Assembly (NCBI RefSeq): GCF_016612535.1
Contig: NZ_JAENXS010000002.1
Coordinates: forward strand, 2,666,001 to 2,730,000
Length of the DNA stretch: 64,000 bases
Direction: 5' to 3'
Source: Bradyrhizobium diazoefficiens
GTDB taxonomy: Bacteria; Pseudomonadota; Alphaproteobacteria; Rhizobiales; Xanthobacteraceae
Position numbers and translations under genes: made by a program. The first letter of the stretch is position 1; each line of letters opens with the position of its first letter. The notes beneath the pieces were generated by a model. The model ran no database searches. It was not told the origin of the DNA and worked only from the letters and a program-made list of their open reading frames with translations. Shown one piece after another: positions 27,817 to 37,120 of this stretch.

Positions 27817-28374
27817 TCATACCCTGGAAACGCGATCGCCGACCTTCTTCGCCGGCACGCCCGCCATGATGGCGGCCGCCGGAACGCTCTCGGTGACTAC
27901 CGATCCTGCGGCAACCACGGCTCCTTCGCCCAGGTCCACGCCCGGGCCGATGAACGCGCGGGCCGCCACCCAACATTCGTCTGCGATGCGTATCGGCGCG
28001 GCCTTGAACGGAAATGTGATGTCGCGATGGTCATGGGTGCCAGCACACAGATAGGCTTCTTGCGAGATCACGGAATGCGATCCGATCGATATTTCGGCAA
28101 CCGAATAGAGGGTGACATTGTCGCCGATCCAGACATAATCGCCGATCGTCAGATTCCAGGGGTAGGTCACCCTGACACTTGGACGAATGAGAACCCGCTC
28201 TCCGATCTTCGCGCCGAACAGGATCAGCGCGAAACGCCGCCAGGCGAACAGATATTGCGGGGTCGGAAGCACAAAAAGCGATTGAAACAGCCACCAGAGC
28301 TGGGCCCTCCAAGCCTCGCGGCCACGCGCCGTTCCTGCAAAGCGTGACAGGTCTTGAAATCGATTCGTCCCCAT
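27817..28374 (-). CDS. Hexapeptide-repeat acetyltransferase (WcaF-like)
   Basis: A 185-residue left-handed beta-helix acetyltransferase. An N-terminal helix (AWRAQLWWLFQSLF) leads into hexapeptide repeats: IGERVLIRPSVRVTYPWNLT, IGDYVWIGDNVTLYSVAEI and IGPGVDLGEGAVVAAGSVV. The catalytic-type His lies in AGTHDHRD. It most resembles colanic acid acetyltransferase WcaF. It uses acetyl-CoA in the cytoplasm to acetylate a repeat-unit sugar. AGGAGG lies 9 nt before the ATG. It is 13 nt after the preceding glycosyltransferase gene. Confidence 0.9.
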   Translation of the reverse strand: MGTNRFQDLSRFAGTARGREAWRAQLWWLFQSLFVLPTPQYLFAWRRFALILFGAKIGERVLIRPSVRVTYPWNLTIGDYVWIGDNVTLYSVAEISIGSHSVISQEAYLCAGTHDHRDITFPFKAAPIRIADECWVAARAFIGPGVDLGEGAVVAAGSVVTESVPAAAIMAGVPAKKVGDRVSRV

Positions 28375-28387
28375 TGCAATCGCCTCC

Positions 28388-29566
28388 TCATCTATTATTC
28401 AATACAACCTGATCATAACAAGCGAGCAGTTCGCGTCCGGCCCTGTGCCAAGTCAATCGCTCGCGTGCGTAGCGGGTGCCCTGCTCTCCCATTCTGGCGC
28501 GCGCTGCATCGTCGCTCAGGATTTCCGCGACTGCCCTCGGAAGTAGCGCATCGACCCGGCGTTCATCCAGAACGAGTCCGGCTCCCGCCTCTTCCACATA
28601 TGGCCACGTGTTCACCTTGTCCGTCACGATGACCGGGACGCCCATCTGCATCGCCTCTGCGACGGTGATTGCGAAATTCTCCTGTCGCGAAGGCAGCAGA
28701 AAGAGTTCTGCGGTGGCGAAAGAAGCCCACTTCAGATCGCCATCCAGGCGACCTGCAAACAGCACGTTATCCTGCAGGAACAGTTCCCCAACGGTTCGCC
28801 TGAGCTCGTCGGTGTAGCGGACGTCCCCATCACCGGCGATCACGAGCAGCAAATTCGGAACGGTCGGCTTGAGCGAATGAATGCAGCGGAGGATGCGATC
28901 CAAACCCTTCTTTGGGTGGAGCCTGCCCAGGAACAGCAGAACTCGCTTTCCTGCGGCATGGGGAAATCGCTGAAGGAATTGTGCTCGCAACAGGCCCTCG
29001 GGCGCTGAGCTTGCATTTGCGCCGAGCGGGACCAGCGCGCCTTCCGGCAGCGGCACGCCAGCCAGCTTTGCCAGGCGTTCCTCTTCGGGGGTGGTGTAGA
29101 TCATCCGCGCAGCACGCGCGATGTTGTGCTTCTCGAACATGTGCAGATAGGCCGACTTCTTCAGCGCCCTAACCGACAACGAATAGGGATCGAGCATTCC
29201 GTGCGGCATGAGGACGTAGGGCCGACCAAGCCGGGCGCAGGCATGACGGGCCGACACGTTCAGTGGGCTCCAGAGCGTGTGCACATGGACGATATCGGCC
29301 TCGCGGACCTGCGCCTCGATCGTTCCCGATCCCACGCGGCCGATCACGGGGAGTATCTCGAGCGGATTGAGGAAAGTCGTCGGAGCGATCTGCTCGAGCC
29401 GCTTCAGCAGCTCGCCCCCGTCACCATTGCAGTAGCCCGGCGTCGAGAGGATGCACGAGCGATGCCCCAACTCGTTCGCCTCCCGCACGAAATTCTCGAC
29501 CACGACCGGCGGCCCGCCGGCGCTTGGATGCATGTAGGGAATGACATGAAGGATGTTGTACGGCAT
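28388..29566 (-). CDS. Glycosyltransferase family 4
   Basis: A 392-residue GT-B enzyme. The N-terminal domain has LHVIPYMHPSAGGPPVVVEN and VHVHTLWSPLN. The donor domain has RVLLFLGRLHPKKGLDRILR, LLLVIAGDGD and the acidic SRQENFAITVAEAMQMGVP motif typical of retaining GT4 enzymes. It lies 21 nt after the Wzy-like gene. It probably adds a repeat-unit sugar at the cytoplasmic face. Confidence 0.92.
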   Translation of the reverse strand: MPYNILHVIPYMHPSAGGPPVVVENFVREANELGHRSCILSTPGYCNGDGGELLKRLEQIAPTTFLNPLEILPVIGRVGSGTIEAQVREADIVHVHTLWSPLNVSARHACARLGRPYVLMPHGMLDPYSLSVRALKKSAYLHMFEKHNIARAARMIYTTPEEERLAKLAGVPLPEGALVPLGANASSAPEGLLRAQFLQRFPHAAGKRVLLFLGRLHPKKGLDRILRCIHSLKPTVPNLLLVIAGDGDVRYTDELRRTVGELFLQDNVLFAGRLDGDLKWASFATAELFLLPSRQENFAITVAEAMQMGVPVIVTDKVNTWPYVEEAGAGLVLDERRVDALLPRAVAEILSDDAARARMGEQGTRYARERLTWHRAGRELLACYDQVVLNNR

Positions 29567-29587
29567 CGGAACTGATGGAGGAATAAA

Positions 29588-30988
29588 CTAGTCGGTCTGA
29601 ACACTGCTGGATTTCGGAAGCCAATATTTCCCCAGGAGCCACAACGCGAGTGTCGGCAGCATGAACGGAACCATCGTCAGCAAGCTGCGCATCGCCATGG
29701 CCGCGGCAAGAAAACCCGAGGCATATAGGATTTGGGAAAATGATGAGCCAACCTGCTGACCAGTACGGTTCCACCATCCCGCAGCGGCTCCGAACGACAG
29801 GCCCGCAATAAGGATGCCGATGAAGCCGAAGGCCATGTAGGCCTCTCCCACAAACGTGCAGGAGAGCGTCGTAACGCCATCGTTCATGCCGAGCGCCGCC
29901 TCGATGCTGGTGCTCAGCCCTTCCGGCTTTCCTGGCCAAAGCGCACGGGGTATCGGCTTGATGATGGCTTGATACGGAATTTCAAGACCGAGATAGGGAA
30001 CGGCGTCCGGGAAGACGTTGGTCAGGTTCGACAGGTTGACGATGTTATGGTCGATGTAGAGCGTATCGTAGTGTCGCTCCTCAGATGTAATAGCCGTTAC
30101 GCCGCCCGCCGATCGAAACTCGAGCATCAAGGTACTTGCAAACAGCAGGAGTGCGGCCACGGGCAGCCCCGCCATCAGCACCTGCTTGAGCTTGAGATCC
30201 GGCTTGCTCAGGGCATACGCGCCAAACATGGCGATGACGTAGGTACCGAGCACGTTCCTCGTGCCCGAAGCAAATGCATAATAGAACGTGAGCGCAAGCA
30301 CGGCGATTACGATCGACTTCTGCGCGATTGAAAAACGTTCCGCGCGCGCGAACATCATTCCCGCAATCGGCGGCAGCAGATAGATCAGGAGGCTAAGCTC
30401 ATAGAGCAGACTATAAACGTTTCCATACTTTCCGCGTCCCCACGGCTGGGTAAATCTGGGCCGCGACATCTGCTCGATCATCTCAATTGGGTTGAAATTG
30501 ACCGCCAGAAAGATATGCAAATAGCCAATGACAAAAGCAAAGATGAACAGCCCAAACAGGTAGATTGGATTCAGATCGATTGGCGCGCTGGAGCTCGCCT
30601 GTTGCGGGACGAGATGGCGGCCCACAGCGAGGCCAAAGAAGCCCAGCAGAACAGCTATGGTGCCGCGCGTGGCGGCCTCGACACTGACAATTCCATTGAC
30701 ATCGGGTTGCGGGAAAAGAAATTCCAACAAGGTCAGCCCGTACAGCACCCAGAGCATCAGATTGTCGGTGCGGATCAGGCCGCGCACGCCCTGGGCCGCT
30801 TCCATGGCCGTGCTCAGCAGGAGCGCAATTCCGACCCCGATTGCCGCCGTCTTGAACAGTGACTCCGCGTCCTCCGACGGCAGCACGAGCCAGGTCACCG
30901 CGAGCCCAGCGACCAAGATCAACGTCGGCGCATTTGAATTCTTTTGGACTGCCTGGACCGCACCAGCCGTGATCGGTACTGACGTCAT
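29588..30988 (-). CDS. Wzy-like oligosaccharide repeat-unit polymerase
   Basis: About 466 residues with ten or more membrane helices. A large loop rich in acidic and aromatic residues (EERHYDTLYIDHNIVNLSNL and IPRALWPGKPEGLSTSIEAA) fits the periplasmic loop of O-antigen/EPS polymerases. A second basic loop holds SRPRFTQPWGRGKYGNVYSL. Such proteins join repeat units in the periplasm. The ATG at 30988 shares ATGA with the stop of the upstream glycosyltransferase; an in-frame GTG at 30994 is the alternative. Its presence next to an ABC exporter is unusual (see findings). Sequence divergence in the family lowers certainty. Confidence 0.8.
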   Translation of the reverse strand: MTSVPITAGAVQAVQKNSNAPTLILVAGLAVTWLVLPSEDAESLFKTAAIGVGIALLLSTAMEAAQGVRGLIRTDNLMLWVLYGLTLLEFLFPQPDVNGIVSVEAATRGTIAVLLGFFGLAVGRHLVPQQASSSAPIDLNPIYLFGLFIFAFVIGYLHIFLAVNFNPIEMIEQMSRPRFTQPWGRGKYGNVYSLLYELSLLIYLLPPIAGMMFARAERFSIAQKSIVIAVLALTFYYAFASGTRNVLGTYVIAMFGAYALSKPDLKLKQVLMAGLPVAALLLFASTLMLEFRSAGGVTAITSEERHYDTLYIDHNIVNLSNLTNVFPDAVPYLGLEIPYQAIIKPIPRALWPGKPEGLSTSIEAALGMNDGVTTLSCTFVGEAYMAFGFIGILIAGLSFGAAAGWWNRTGQQVGSSFSQILYASGFLAAAMAMRSLLTMVPFMLPTLALWLLGKYWLPKSSSVQTD

Positions 30989-32139
30989 GAACACCTCGCC
31001 ACTTCGCCGGCATAGAGCTTTTCATACCCCGCCGCCATCGCCGTATCCGCGAATTGCTGGGTAACCATAACACGCCCGGCTTCGCCGATGGCTCCAAGCT
31101 CCTGCGAACGGGCGATCAAATGTTCCAGACGCCCGTCACGGTCGTAGAATATGGCATTGCCGGCGTTCAGAAACGGCAGTTCCGCCGCGACCGTGGCCGA
31201 GACGGCAGAGGGCAGCCCCATGCTCATGGCCTCGATCAAGGCAAATGGCAGCCCCTCATACTCCGCGGTATGGAGGAAGAGGTCGGCGGCCGCCAGATAA
31301 GGACGCACCTCCGACTTCCAGCCGGCGCACCGGATCGCCAGTCCAAGGCCCTCGCGATCGACCGCCGCTTTCCATTCCCCAGCCAACTCGCCGTCCCCGA
31401 CCCACACGAAGCGGAGATGGTCGTGCTGCCGGCAGAGCCTGCGCGCAACCTCCAGGAACGTGAACGGGTTTTTCTGCGCGACCAGGCGGCCGAGGCCGAC
31501 GACGAGAAACTGGTTGTCCGCGATGCCGAGTTCTACGCGTGCCGCCTGCCTCATCGTTTGCTGGCCGCTCAGGTCGACCTGCGGCACGCCGTTGAAGATC
31601 GTCTCCGTCCTGGCATCAGGCCCGAGAAAGGAGGACAGCTCCTTGCGGCGGACCTCCTGCACGGCGGCGAACGCGCCTTTGAACTTCCGCAATTCGAACG
31701 CAGCCACTATGTCCCGCAGCAGAGCGCCACGCGCCCGCAAATACCGGGCGGTCTGGGTGAGATGGACTGTACACACGGAAGGCAATCCGCTGATGCGCGC
31801 TGCACGCAGCAGATCGAGCCCATCCTCCAGGTTTTGCTTGTTGATGTGAACGACATCCGGCTTGAGCGCGCGCCATTGGCTGGCGAGCGCGTTGGTCTGC
31901 CCCGCATTGAACAGGGTCGCGAGCGACCTTGACCGGTGGTCATAGGTATTGACGTAATCCGCCCGGATCACCTCGGAGAACTCGGCGCATTGCGACGCGA
32001 GCTCATCCATCCGGCGATGCGTCGGCATCCATGTCATGACCGAGTGGCCGCGGGCCGCCAAAGCACGACCGAGATAGAGGAGAAATATCTCGCCGCCGCC
32101 GCGCGAACCGGACCCGCTGCTCACCAAAAGTATTTTCAT
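30985..32139 (-). CDS. Glycosyltransferase family 4
   Basis: About 384 residues from the ATG at 32139 (MKILLVSSGSGSRGGGEIFL). The upstream frame to 32205 is less likely. The donor domain contains LVVGLGRLVAQKNPFTFLEV, LRFVWVGDGELAGEW and the signature HTAEYEGLPFALIEAMSMGL. N-terminal motifs (DVVHINKQNLEDGL) fit the GT4 acceptor domain. It overlaps the polymerase gene at its 3' end. Specificity is unknown. Confidence 0.91.
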   Translation of the reverse strand: MKILLVSSGSGSRGGGEIFLLYLGRALAARGHSVMTWMPTHRRMDELASQCAEFSEVIRADYVNTYDHRSRSLATLFNAGQTNALASQWRALKPDVVHINKQNLEDGLDLLRAARISGLPSVCTVHLTQTARYLRARGALLRDIVAAFELRKFKGAFAAVQEVRRKELSSFLGPDARTETIFNGVPQVDLSGQQTMRQAARVELGIADNQFLVVGLGRLVAQKNPFTFLEVARRLCRQHDHLRFVWVGDGELAGEWKAAVDREGLGLAIRCAGWKSEVRPYLAAADLFLHTAEYEGLPFALIEAMSMGLPSAVSATVAAELPFLNAGNAIFYDRDGRLEHLIARSQELGAIGEAGRVMVTQQFADTAMAAGYEKLYAGEVARCS

Positions 32140-32159
32140 GAGTTTGCCAGAGCAGCCTT

Positions 32160-33323
32160 CTAAGATGGATTGCTTCGCGCCAAGCTGTCGAACACGCGGA
32201 CCCACTTCTCGGCACCGGCTTCAGGGGTCAGGTCACGAGATGTTTCACGCGCGTTCCTGCTCCATTCATCGAGCACGGCGGGCGCTTCCACCAACTGCTG
32301 CAGCGCAGCGGCGAGGCTGTCGACGTCTCCTGCCTTGACCAACAGCCCGTTGAAGCCTGGCCTCACCAGATCCATCGCCGCGCCCACGTTGTCCGAACAA
32401 ATGACCGGGATGCCTGCCGCCAGCGCCTGATTGACGACGACGCCCCAGCCATCATGGCGGCTCGGCAACACGAATACGTCGTTGCCCGCAAAAAACTCAG
32501 GCAGCCGCTCGGGAGGCTGAAAACCGAGATAATCAATTCGGGCTTTGGTCTTCGGATCGACCTGGCGCAGCATATCGGAAAGCTCGGCTTCCCGGCCGAC
32601 AAGACGTAACGTCGCATCATGTCCGGCCAGAACCAGGCGATCGAAAGCTGCGAGAAGGATATCGAGACCTTTTCGCGCGATCATCTGACCACAGAACAGA
32701 AATGTCAGCGGGCCTTCCGACCGCTTGGGCCGCTCGATGCGGTGAAATGCCTCGATGTCGCAATGGTAGGGAATGTTGAAAGTCTGCTGACGAGGAAAAT
32801 GGTCCTGATAGATGCGCCTCGCAACGCCGCCTATTCCGACGATCGCCGCCGCCGCGGACATCGGACTCATCAAGCCGCGCTGGACCAGCCCCTTCGCCCC
32901 CGTGTGAGTACGAGGGCGTTCCCCCCAGAAAATCCAGCGAGAGCGCCTCAGTCGCGCGTGCATCAGCAACTGACCGGTCAGAGAGGTGTAACTGCTGAGA
33001 ATGACGAAGTCAGCATTCGCAAGATTAGGGAGCCGCCAGTTGACATGAGCGCGCACCGGCCCGATCGGATACCACGACCCAGGCAAGATGTGCTCGTAGC
33101 GCTCGAGGTCGACGGCCGGCCACGGGGAATCGGGAGAACCGGCCTCCATGTAATACACGTTCAGATCGATTTCGCGCCGCTTTGCCAATGCAGCAAAAAG
33201 ATCTCGCTGATACGGTGATGGAACGATCGTAACGAAGGCCACCTTGTGCGGAACGCCGTTCGCACGCTCCGGCGCGCTCGGTTCGTGGCAATCGCTCACT
33301 GCGGGTTCAATCGATGAGCTCAT
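32160..33323 (-). CDS. Glycosyltransferase family 4
   Basis: About 387 residues from the ATG at 33323 (MSSSIEPAV). The first 25 residues are probably flexible. The N-terminal domain carries VAFVTIVPSPYQRDLF. The donor-binding domain has LTFLFCGQMIARKGLDILLA, ATLRLVGREAEL and LPSRHDGWGVVVNQALAAGI. It overlaps the preceding gene by 17 nt, so the two are translated together. It adds a sugar to the EPS intermediate. Confidence 0.9.
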   Translation of the reverse strand: MSSSIEPAVSDCHEPSAPERANGVPHKVAFVTIVPSPYQRDLFAALAKRREIDLNVYYMEAGSPDSPWPAVDLERYEHILPGSWYPIGPVRAHVNWRLPNLANADFVILSSYTSLTGQLLMHARLRRSRWIFWGERPRTHTGAKGLVQRGLMSPMSAAAAIVGIGGVARRIYQDHFPRQQTFNIPYHCDIEAFHRIERPKRSEGPLTFLFCGQMIARKGLDILLAAFDRLVLAGHDATLRLVGREAELSDMLRQVDPKTKARIDYLGFQPPERLPEFFAGNDVFVLPSRHDGWGVVVNQALAAGIPVICSDNVGAAMDLVRPGFNGLLVKAGDVDSLAAALQQLVEAPAVLDEWSRNARETSRDLTPEAGAEKWVRVFDSLARSNPS

Positions 33324-34515
33324 TCCATCTCTTCCCGACACTATCCAAGGAAAACTGAGCATCGACCGAGGAGGCGTTCGACATCCTTCTCAATTCTGCC
33401 GGCTGCCTGAGCAATTTCGCCAACGCCGACGCAATGGCGGCAGCCGACACCTCCGGCAGAAGCAGCCCGTTCCGCCCATCCTGAACCACATCGCCGCAGA
33501 ACCTCGAAGCAATGATGGGCAGATGCCAGCCTTGAGCCTCGAGTTGGGTCAGGCCAAATCCATCCGAAAAGGTCGGGAAGATCATCAGGTCGGCATATCT
33601 GTAGTGCCCTGCCGTTTCGCCGTGAGGCACGTGGCCGATCCATTTGACCCGTGGTTGGAGGAGAATGTCACGGGGGACCTCAAGCTGGATTGGACCGACG
33701 AATGTGAACTCGATTGGTTCGTCCTTCAGCTTCTTGATCGCCTCCAGAAGGGGCCCAATCCCTTTCCTCAAGTTCACCTGGCCGAGAAAGAGGACGCGCA
33801 TGGGACGCGCTTGCGAGAACTGCTCCGGATAGGAACGAGGAGACGGCGCCGCGGAGGCTTCGTAGGCGAGCGGAATGCAGGAGATCTTCGAGGCTTCGAT
33901 CCCCTCTTCCAGTAGCGCCTGCTCGGACCATTTCGAATTGACGACGATGTGCTCGGCAAGCTCGCATTCTTCGCGCCAGCGCTGCCAGTATGCCTCGGGT
34001 GGCGGCTGCCAACCATGAGAGAGGCCAGGCGCTTGATGAAGCTTTTGAAGAATGCGCTGCTCCGGCGGACCGGGGTCGATCTGCGCCAGCACCGTCCGCC
34101 AACCGTGACGGCGTGCCCAACGGAAAATGTCTCTCGCGGCATAGCTATACGCCATGACCACTCCAGAGCCCTCGCGCGGGTTCCGAAGACCAGACAAGAC
34201 CCGGACGGCGTAGGCTTGAAATCTCTCGTTCCGAGCGATCATCAGGTTCCAGCCGCCCCGGCGCCGAGCTTTGGCGGAGAGTTCGAATACCAGGCTCGCC
34301 CAGTTGGAGGCGCTGACTGGTGCGTCGGCTAGCTCGGAATTGAAGCGGGATGCCGCACCCGTACCAACAAGCGGGCGCAGAAGGGATCCCGGCGGGATCC
34401 ACAGGTCGGTTATGAGGCGGGCGAGATGCCCCCCTCGGTGATGCAGACGTGGAATTGCGTAATGCTCGCGTCCGCCGAGTTGGCAGCAGACCCATTTCGC
34501 GCTGCTCACATCCAA
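33307..34515 (-). CDS. Glycosyltransferase family 4
   Basis: A 402-residue protein starting MDVSSAKWVCCQLGGREHYA. The acceptor domain has YSYAARDIFRWARRHGWRTV. The donor domain contains MRVLFLGQVNLRKGIGPLLE, FTFVGPIQLE and FPTFSDGFGLTQLEAQGWHL. Such HYAIPRLHHRGG N-termini are seen in several EPS transferases. The gene is first of the 33-30 kb glycosyltransferase run and is 16 nt from the GT2 gene upstream. Specificity is unknown. Confidence 0.9.
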   Translation of the reverse strand: MDVSSAKWVCCQLGGREHYAIPRLHHRGGHLARLITDLWIPPGSLLRPLVGTGAASRFNSELADAPVSASNWASLVFELSAKARRRGGWNLMIARNERFQAYAVRVLSGLRNPREGSGVVMAYSYAARDIFRWARRHGWRTVLAQIDPGPPEQRILQKLHQAPGLSHGWQPPPEAYWQRWREECELAEHIVVNSKWSEQALLEEGIEASKISCIPLAYEASAAPSPRSYPEQFSQARPMRVLFLGQVNLRKGIGPLLEAIKKLKDEPIEFTFVGPIQLEVPRDILLQPRVKWIGHVPHGETAGHYRYADLMIFPTFSDGFGLTQLEAQGWHLPIIASRFCGDVVQDGRNGLLLPEVSAAAIASALAKLLRQPAELRRMSNASSVDAQFSLDSVGKRWNELID

Positions 34516-34531
34516 TATCCTACAGGCCCAG

Positions 34532-35440
34532 CTATGATCCGTTAACCGAACCCTGCACCGTGGGCTTTGGATCGCGGGAGATTAATCTGAAAAAGCGAGA
34601 TAGAACATCAGGATCAACCGGGTCTCTATATTGCCGAAACCGATAGCAGTCTAGCGGAATAGCCAGGAAACCGGCGATGATCCCTCGGAAGCGGCGGCGA
34701 CTTGCCAGAAACCTTACTCTGTTCGCAACTTGCAGGACGCCCCAACCAAAGCGCGATACGGGATAATGCAGGAACGCGTAGAGCCCGAGATTGGTGATGC
34801 TGGCAGCCGTGATCACCGGAGAGCTGTGGTGCTTCAAATCGGTGTCGTGAAATACGCGCAGCGCCCCCACCTGGCAGATGCGCTGTCGTGCAGCGAAAAG
34901 CTGTAAGCTGACGTCAGTCTCTTCGACGCCGTATGCTACCGGTCGTGGCAGATACCCCCGGATCTTTCGATAGGCCTCAACTCGGATTGCGAACCCACAA
35001 CCCACAAAATTTGGGCGCTCGAACATCCAATCCGCCAGTTCGGGCATCACTTCGTTTCGATGCCAGATCTGAGCAGCCAGCAGCGCGACATCCTCGTTCT
35101 GTGCGAACAGCCGCGCGATTTCGGAGAAGAACTGTTCATCGATCGGATAGGAATCGTCATCAAAGCTCACCGCGATAGGCGTGTCGCAAACCATCAGCGC
35201 GCGATGTCGCCCGCCTCCCGGCCCGAGTCTTGTGCTCGAACTCAACACGACAATGTCCGGGAACAGCCTGCTGATATCTGCGAGCGCATTATCGGCAGGG
35301 GCATCGAGATGAACGATGATTTTGGCTGGCAAAGGTCGGCAAAGTACGATGCGTTCGAGCACCTTGATAATTGCGGCCCCCCGGCCATAGGTCGGGATGA
35401 TGACGGATACGGGTGCCCTCCCCTCATGCCCGCCGACCAC
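34532..35440 (-). CDS. Glycosyltransferase family 2
   Basis: A 302-residue GT-A enzyme. The N-terminal fold is VSVIIPTYGRGAAIIKVLER, then VHLDAPADNA and STRLGPGGGRHRALM. The metal-binding DXD-like site is SFDDDSYP. A second acidic motif is GVEETDVSL, and the tail is hydrophobic and basic. It begins with GTG 3 nt after the acetyltransferase stop. It probably transfers a sugar to the growing repeat. Confidence 0.89.
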   Translation of the reverse strand: MVGGHEGRAPVSVIIPTYGRGAAIIKVLERIVLCRPLPAKIIVHLDAPADNALADISRLFPDIVVLSSSTRLGPGGGRHRALMVCDTPIAVSFDDDSYPIDEQFFSEIARLFAQNEDVALLAAQIWHRNEVMPELADWMFERPNFVGCGFAIRVEAYRKIRGYLPRPVAYGVEETDVSLQLFAARQRICQVGALRVFHDTDLKHHSSPVITAASITNLGLYAFLHYPVSRFGWGVLQVANRVRFLASRRRFRGIIAGFLAIPLDCYRFRQYRDPVDPDVLSRFFRLISRDPKPTVQGSVNGS

Positions 35441-35443
35441 GGC

Positions 35444-36028
35444 TCACCGCCCCCGCTGCTGAATGGACTTGGCAGGAACACCGGCGACCACCTCACTCTC
35501 GTCCACAGAATGCGTTACGACAGCGCCCGCTCCAATGATCGCGTTTGCGCCGATCAGCACTCCCTTCAGGATGATCGCACCAGCGCCAATCCAGACGTTC
35601 TCACCAATCGTGACCGGTACACTCAGCAACGGTTGATCTGCGCGACGCCCCTCCACGCCGGCAGCATGATCATGGTCGGTAATGTAGCAAAACGGACCTA
35701 TCATGCTGTCCTTGCCAATTTCGATCCGATCGGACGCATCAAGCATCGTATAACGATTGACGTAGGTCCTCGGGCCAATATGAATTTTGGGTCTGCTTCC
35801 TCTATCGCCACTGCTGAGCAGGATCACGCCATCGTCCAGCGCAACACCGTCGGAAAGGTCGAGGTCCCAGGGATTTCGAGGTACGCTGACCCGCCGTATC
35901 CAGCAGCGATTTCCAATTCGTGCCCCCAGCAACCGGAGCCGAGCAATGCGCAGGCGCATCGCGATCGCACCAGGATAGCGCATGATCCTATTGGCGAACT
36001 CCTCCCTGATGCTCACGGCTTGGACCAT
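35444..36028 (-). CDS. Hexapeptide-repeat acetyltransferase
   Basis: A 194-residue protein with left-handed beta-helix repeats: ARIGNRCWIRRVSVPRNPWD, IHIGPRTYVNRYTML, IGKDSMIGPFCYITDHDHAA (active-site His) and VTIGENVWIGAGAIILKGVL. The C-terminal VVAGVPAKS is typical. It differs from the WcaF-like protein at 27817, so two cytoplasmic acetyltransferases decorate the repeat. Its closest neighbours are GT genes on both sides, 3 and 18 nt away. Confidence 0.89.
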   Translation of the reverse strand: MVQAVSIREEFANRIMRYPGAIAMRLRIARLRLLGARIGNRCWIRRVSVPRNPWDLDLSDGVALDDGVILLSSGDRGSRPKIHIGPRTYVNRYTMLDASDRIEIGKDSMIGPFCYITDHDHAAGVEGRRADQPLLSVPVTIGENVWIGAGAIILKGVLIGANAIIGAGAVVTHSVDESEVVAGVPAKSIQQRGR

Positions 36029-36046
36029 CCAGATACGCCTTGCATC

Positions 36047-37120
36047 TCAGGCTGCCAAAACGCGCTTGTAAAAGGCTGTTGTTCGCGCCGCGATGATCGG
36101 CCAATCAAAGCTCTTCGCCCGAATCCCGCCGATGCGTCCGATGCGCGCCGCCGAGTCGCGGTCCTCGTGCAACGACAGGATAGCTTCGACCAACGCATCC
36201 ACCGAACCCGGAGGAACCAGGACCCCGGCCTCACCGACATATTCTCTGATGCCGCCGACATCTTCGCTGACGATCGGCAGCTCGCAAGCCATTGCTTCCA
36301 GGATCGCGTTGTTGGCCGTTGCCGCCTGCAAAGTCATTAGGAGACACGATGACGAGCTGTACAGCCGGCGAAGATCCAAGTCGGACACACCGGTTAGAAG
36401 TCTGACATTCGCGAGCCCCTCAAGTTCTCGCGTCTTATCAGGAGAGGCAACCACGACGAACGAAATTTCTGGACGAACGCTGCCGATGATCTCTACGACG
36501 GCTCTCAACAGATCGAAGCGGCGACGATAGCTTCCCACGGAAAGGACCGTGAAGCGCTCGCTGGTCGCGGCTTCGGAACGATGAAAATGGCTCAGGTCGA
36601 TGCCGTGCGGAATGACCTCAATCTTCTCGCCGTCGACGCCACGGTTCAGAAAGAATTCGCGTTGCGTTTCACTCATCAAGATGATGCCATCAAGGCTTCT
36701 TAGCCGGCTCGCGCGAAGCGTGGCAGGCAACGTATCTGTACATGCATGAAAGGTGGCGCACACCTTCGGCCGACGCCTGGAGGGCAGGCAGTCGATAATC
36801 CCCCAGTCACGCTCCCCCCACAGGAAGTGCACGAGTCCCTCAAATCCTGTTTGACATTGAAGCCACGCACGAAGCTCCGGCTGCATCGAACTGAAGCGAT
36901 ACCAGCTTGAACCCGTGAATTGATTGATCCACCGCTGAGCCGCGCGCTCGACGACAGTCCGCGGCTCCCGCCTGCGGTTTCTGAGCAAAGCTGCATGCGG
37001 CACATGTTTTGCGAGCTGCGTATAGCCGGAATAAGCTCCTTGAACATCGCTGTCAGTTGCGAGGAGCAAATACGGATAGTTCTTGTGCCTATCTCTATCA
37101 GGTGCTGCTCGCCCCGACAT
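36047..37120 (-). CDS. Glycosyltransferase family 4
   Basis: About 357 residues from the ATG at 37120, which overlaps the previous stop as TGATG; a longer frame to 37246 lies inside the upstream gene. The N-terminal domain has YLLLATDSDVQGAYSGYTQL and VCATFHACTDTLP. The donor domain has IEVIPHGIDLSHFHRSEA, FTVLSVGSYRRRFDLLRAVV and NNAILEAMACELPIVSEDVG. It adds one sugar of the repeat unit; which one is not visible. Confidence 0.9.
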   Translation of the reverse strand: MSGRAAPDRDRHKNYPYLLLATDSDVQGAYSGYTQLAKHVPHAALLRNRRREPRTVVERAAQRWINQFTGSSWYRFSSMQPELRAWLQCQTGFEGLVHFLWGERDWGIIDCLPSRRRPKVCATFHACTDTLPATLRASRLRSLDGIILMSETQREFFLNRGVDGEKIEVIPHGIDLSHFHRSEAATSERFTVLSVGSYRRRFDLLRAVVEIIGSVRPEISFVVVASPDKTRELEGLANVRLLTGVSDLDLRRLYSSSSCLLMTLQAATANNAILEAMACELPIVSEDVGGIREYVGEAGVLVPPGSVDALVEAILSLHEDRDSAARIGRIGGIRAKSFDWPIIAARTTAFYKRVLAA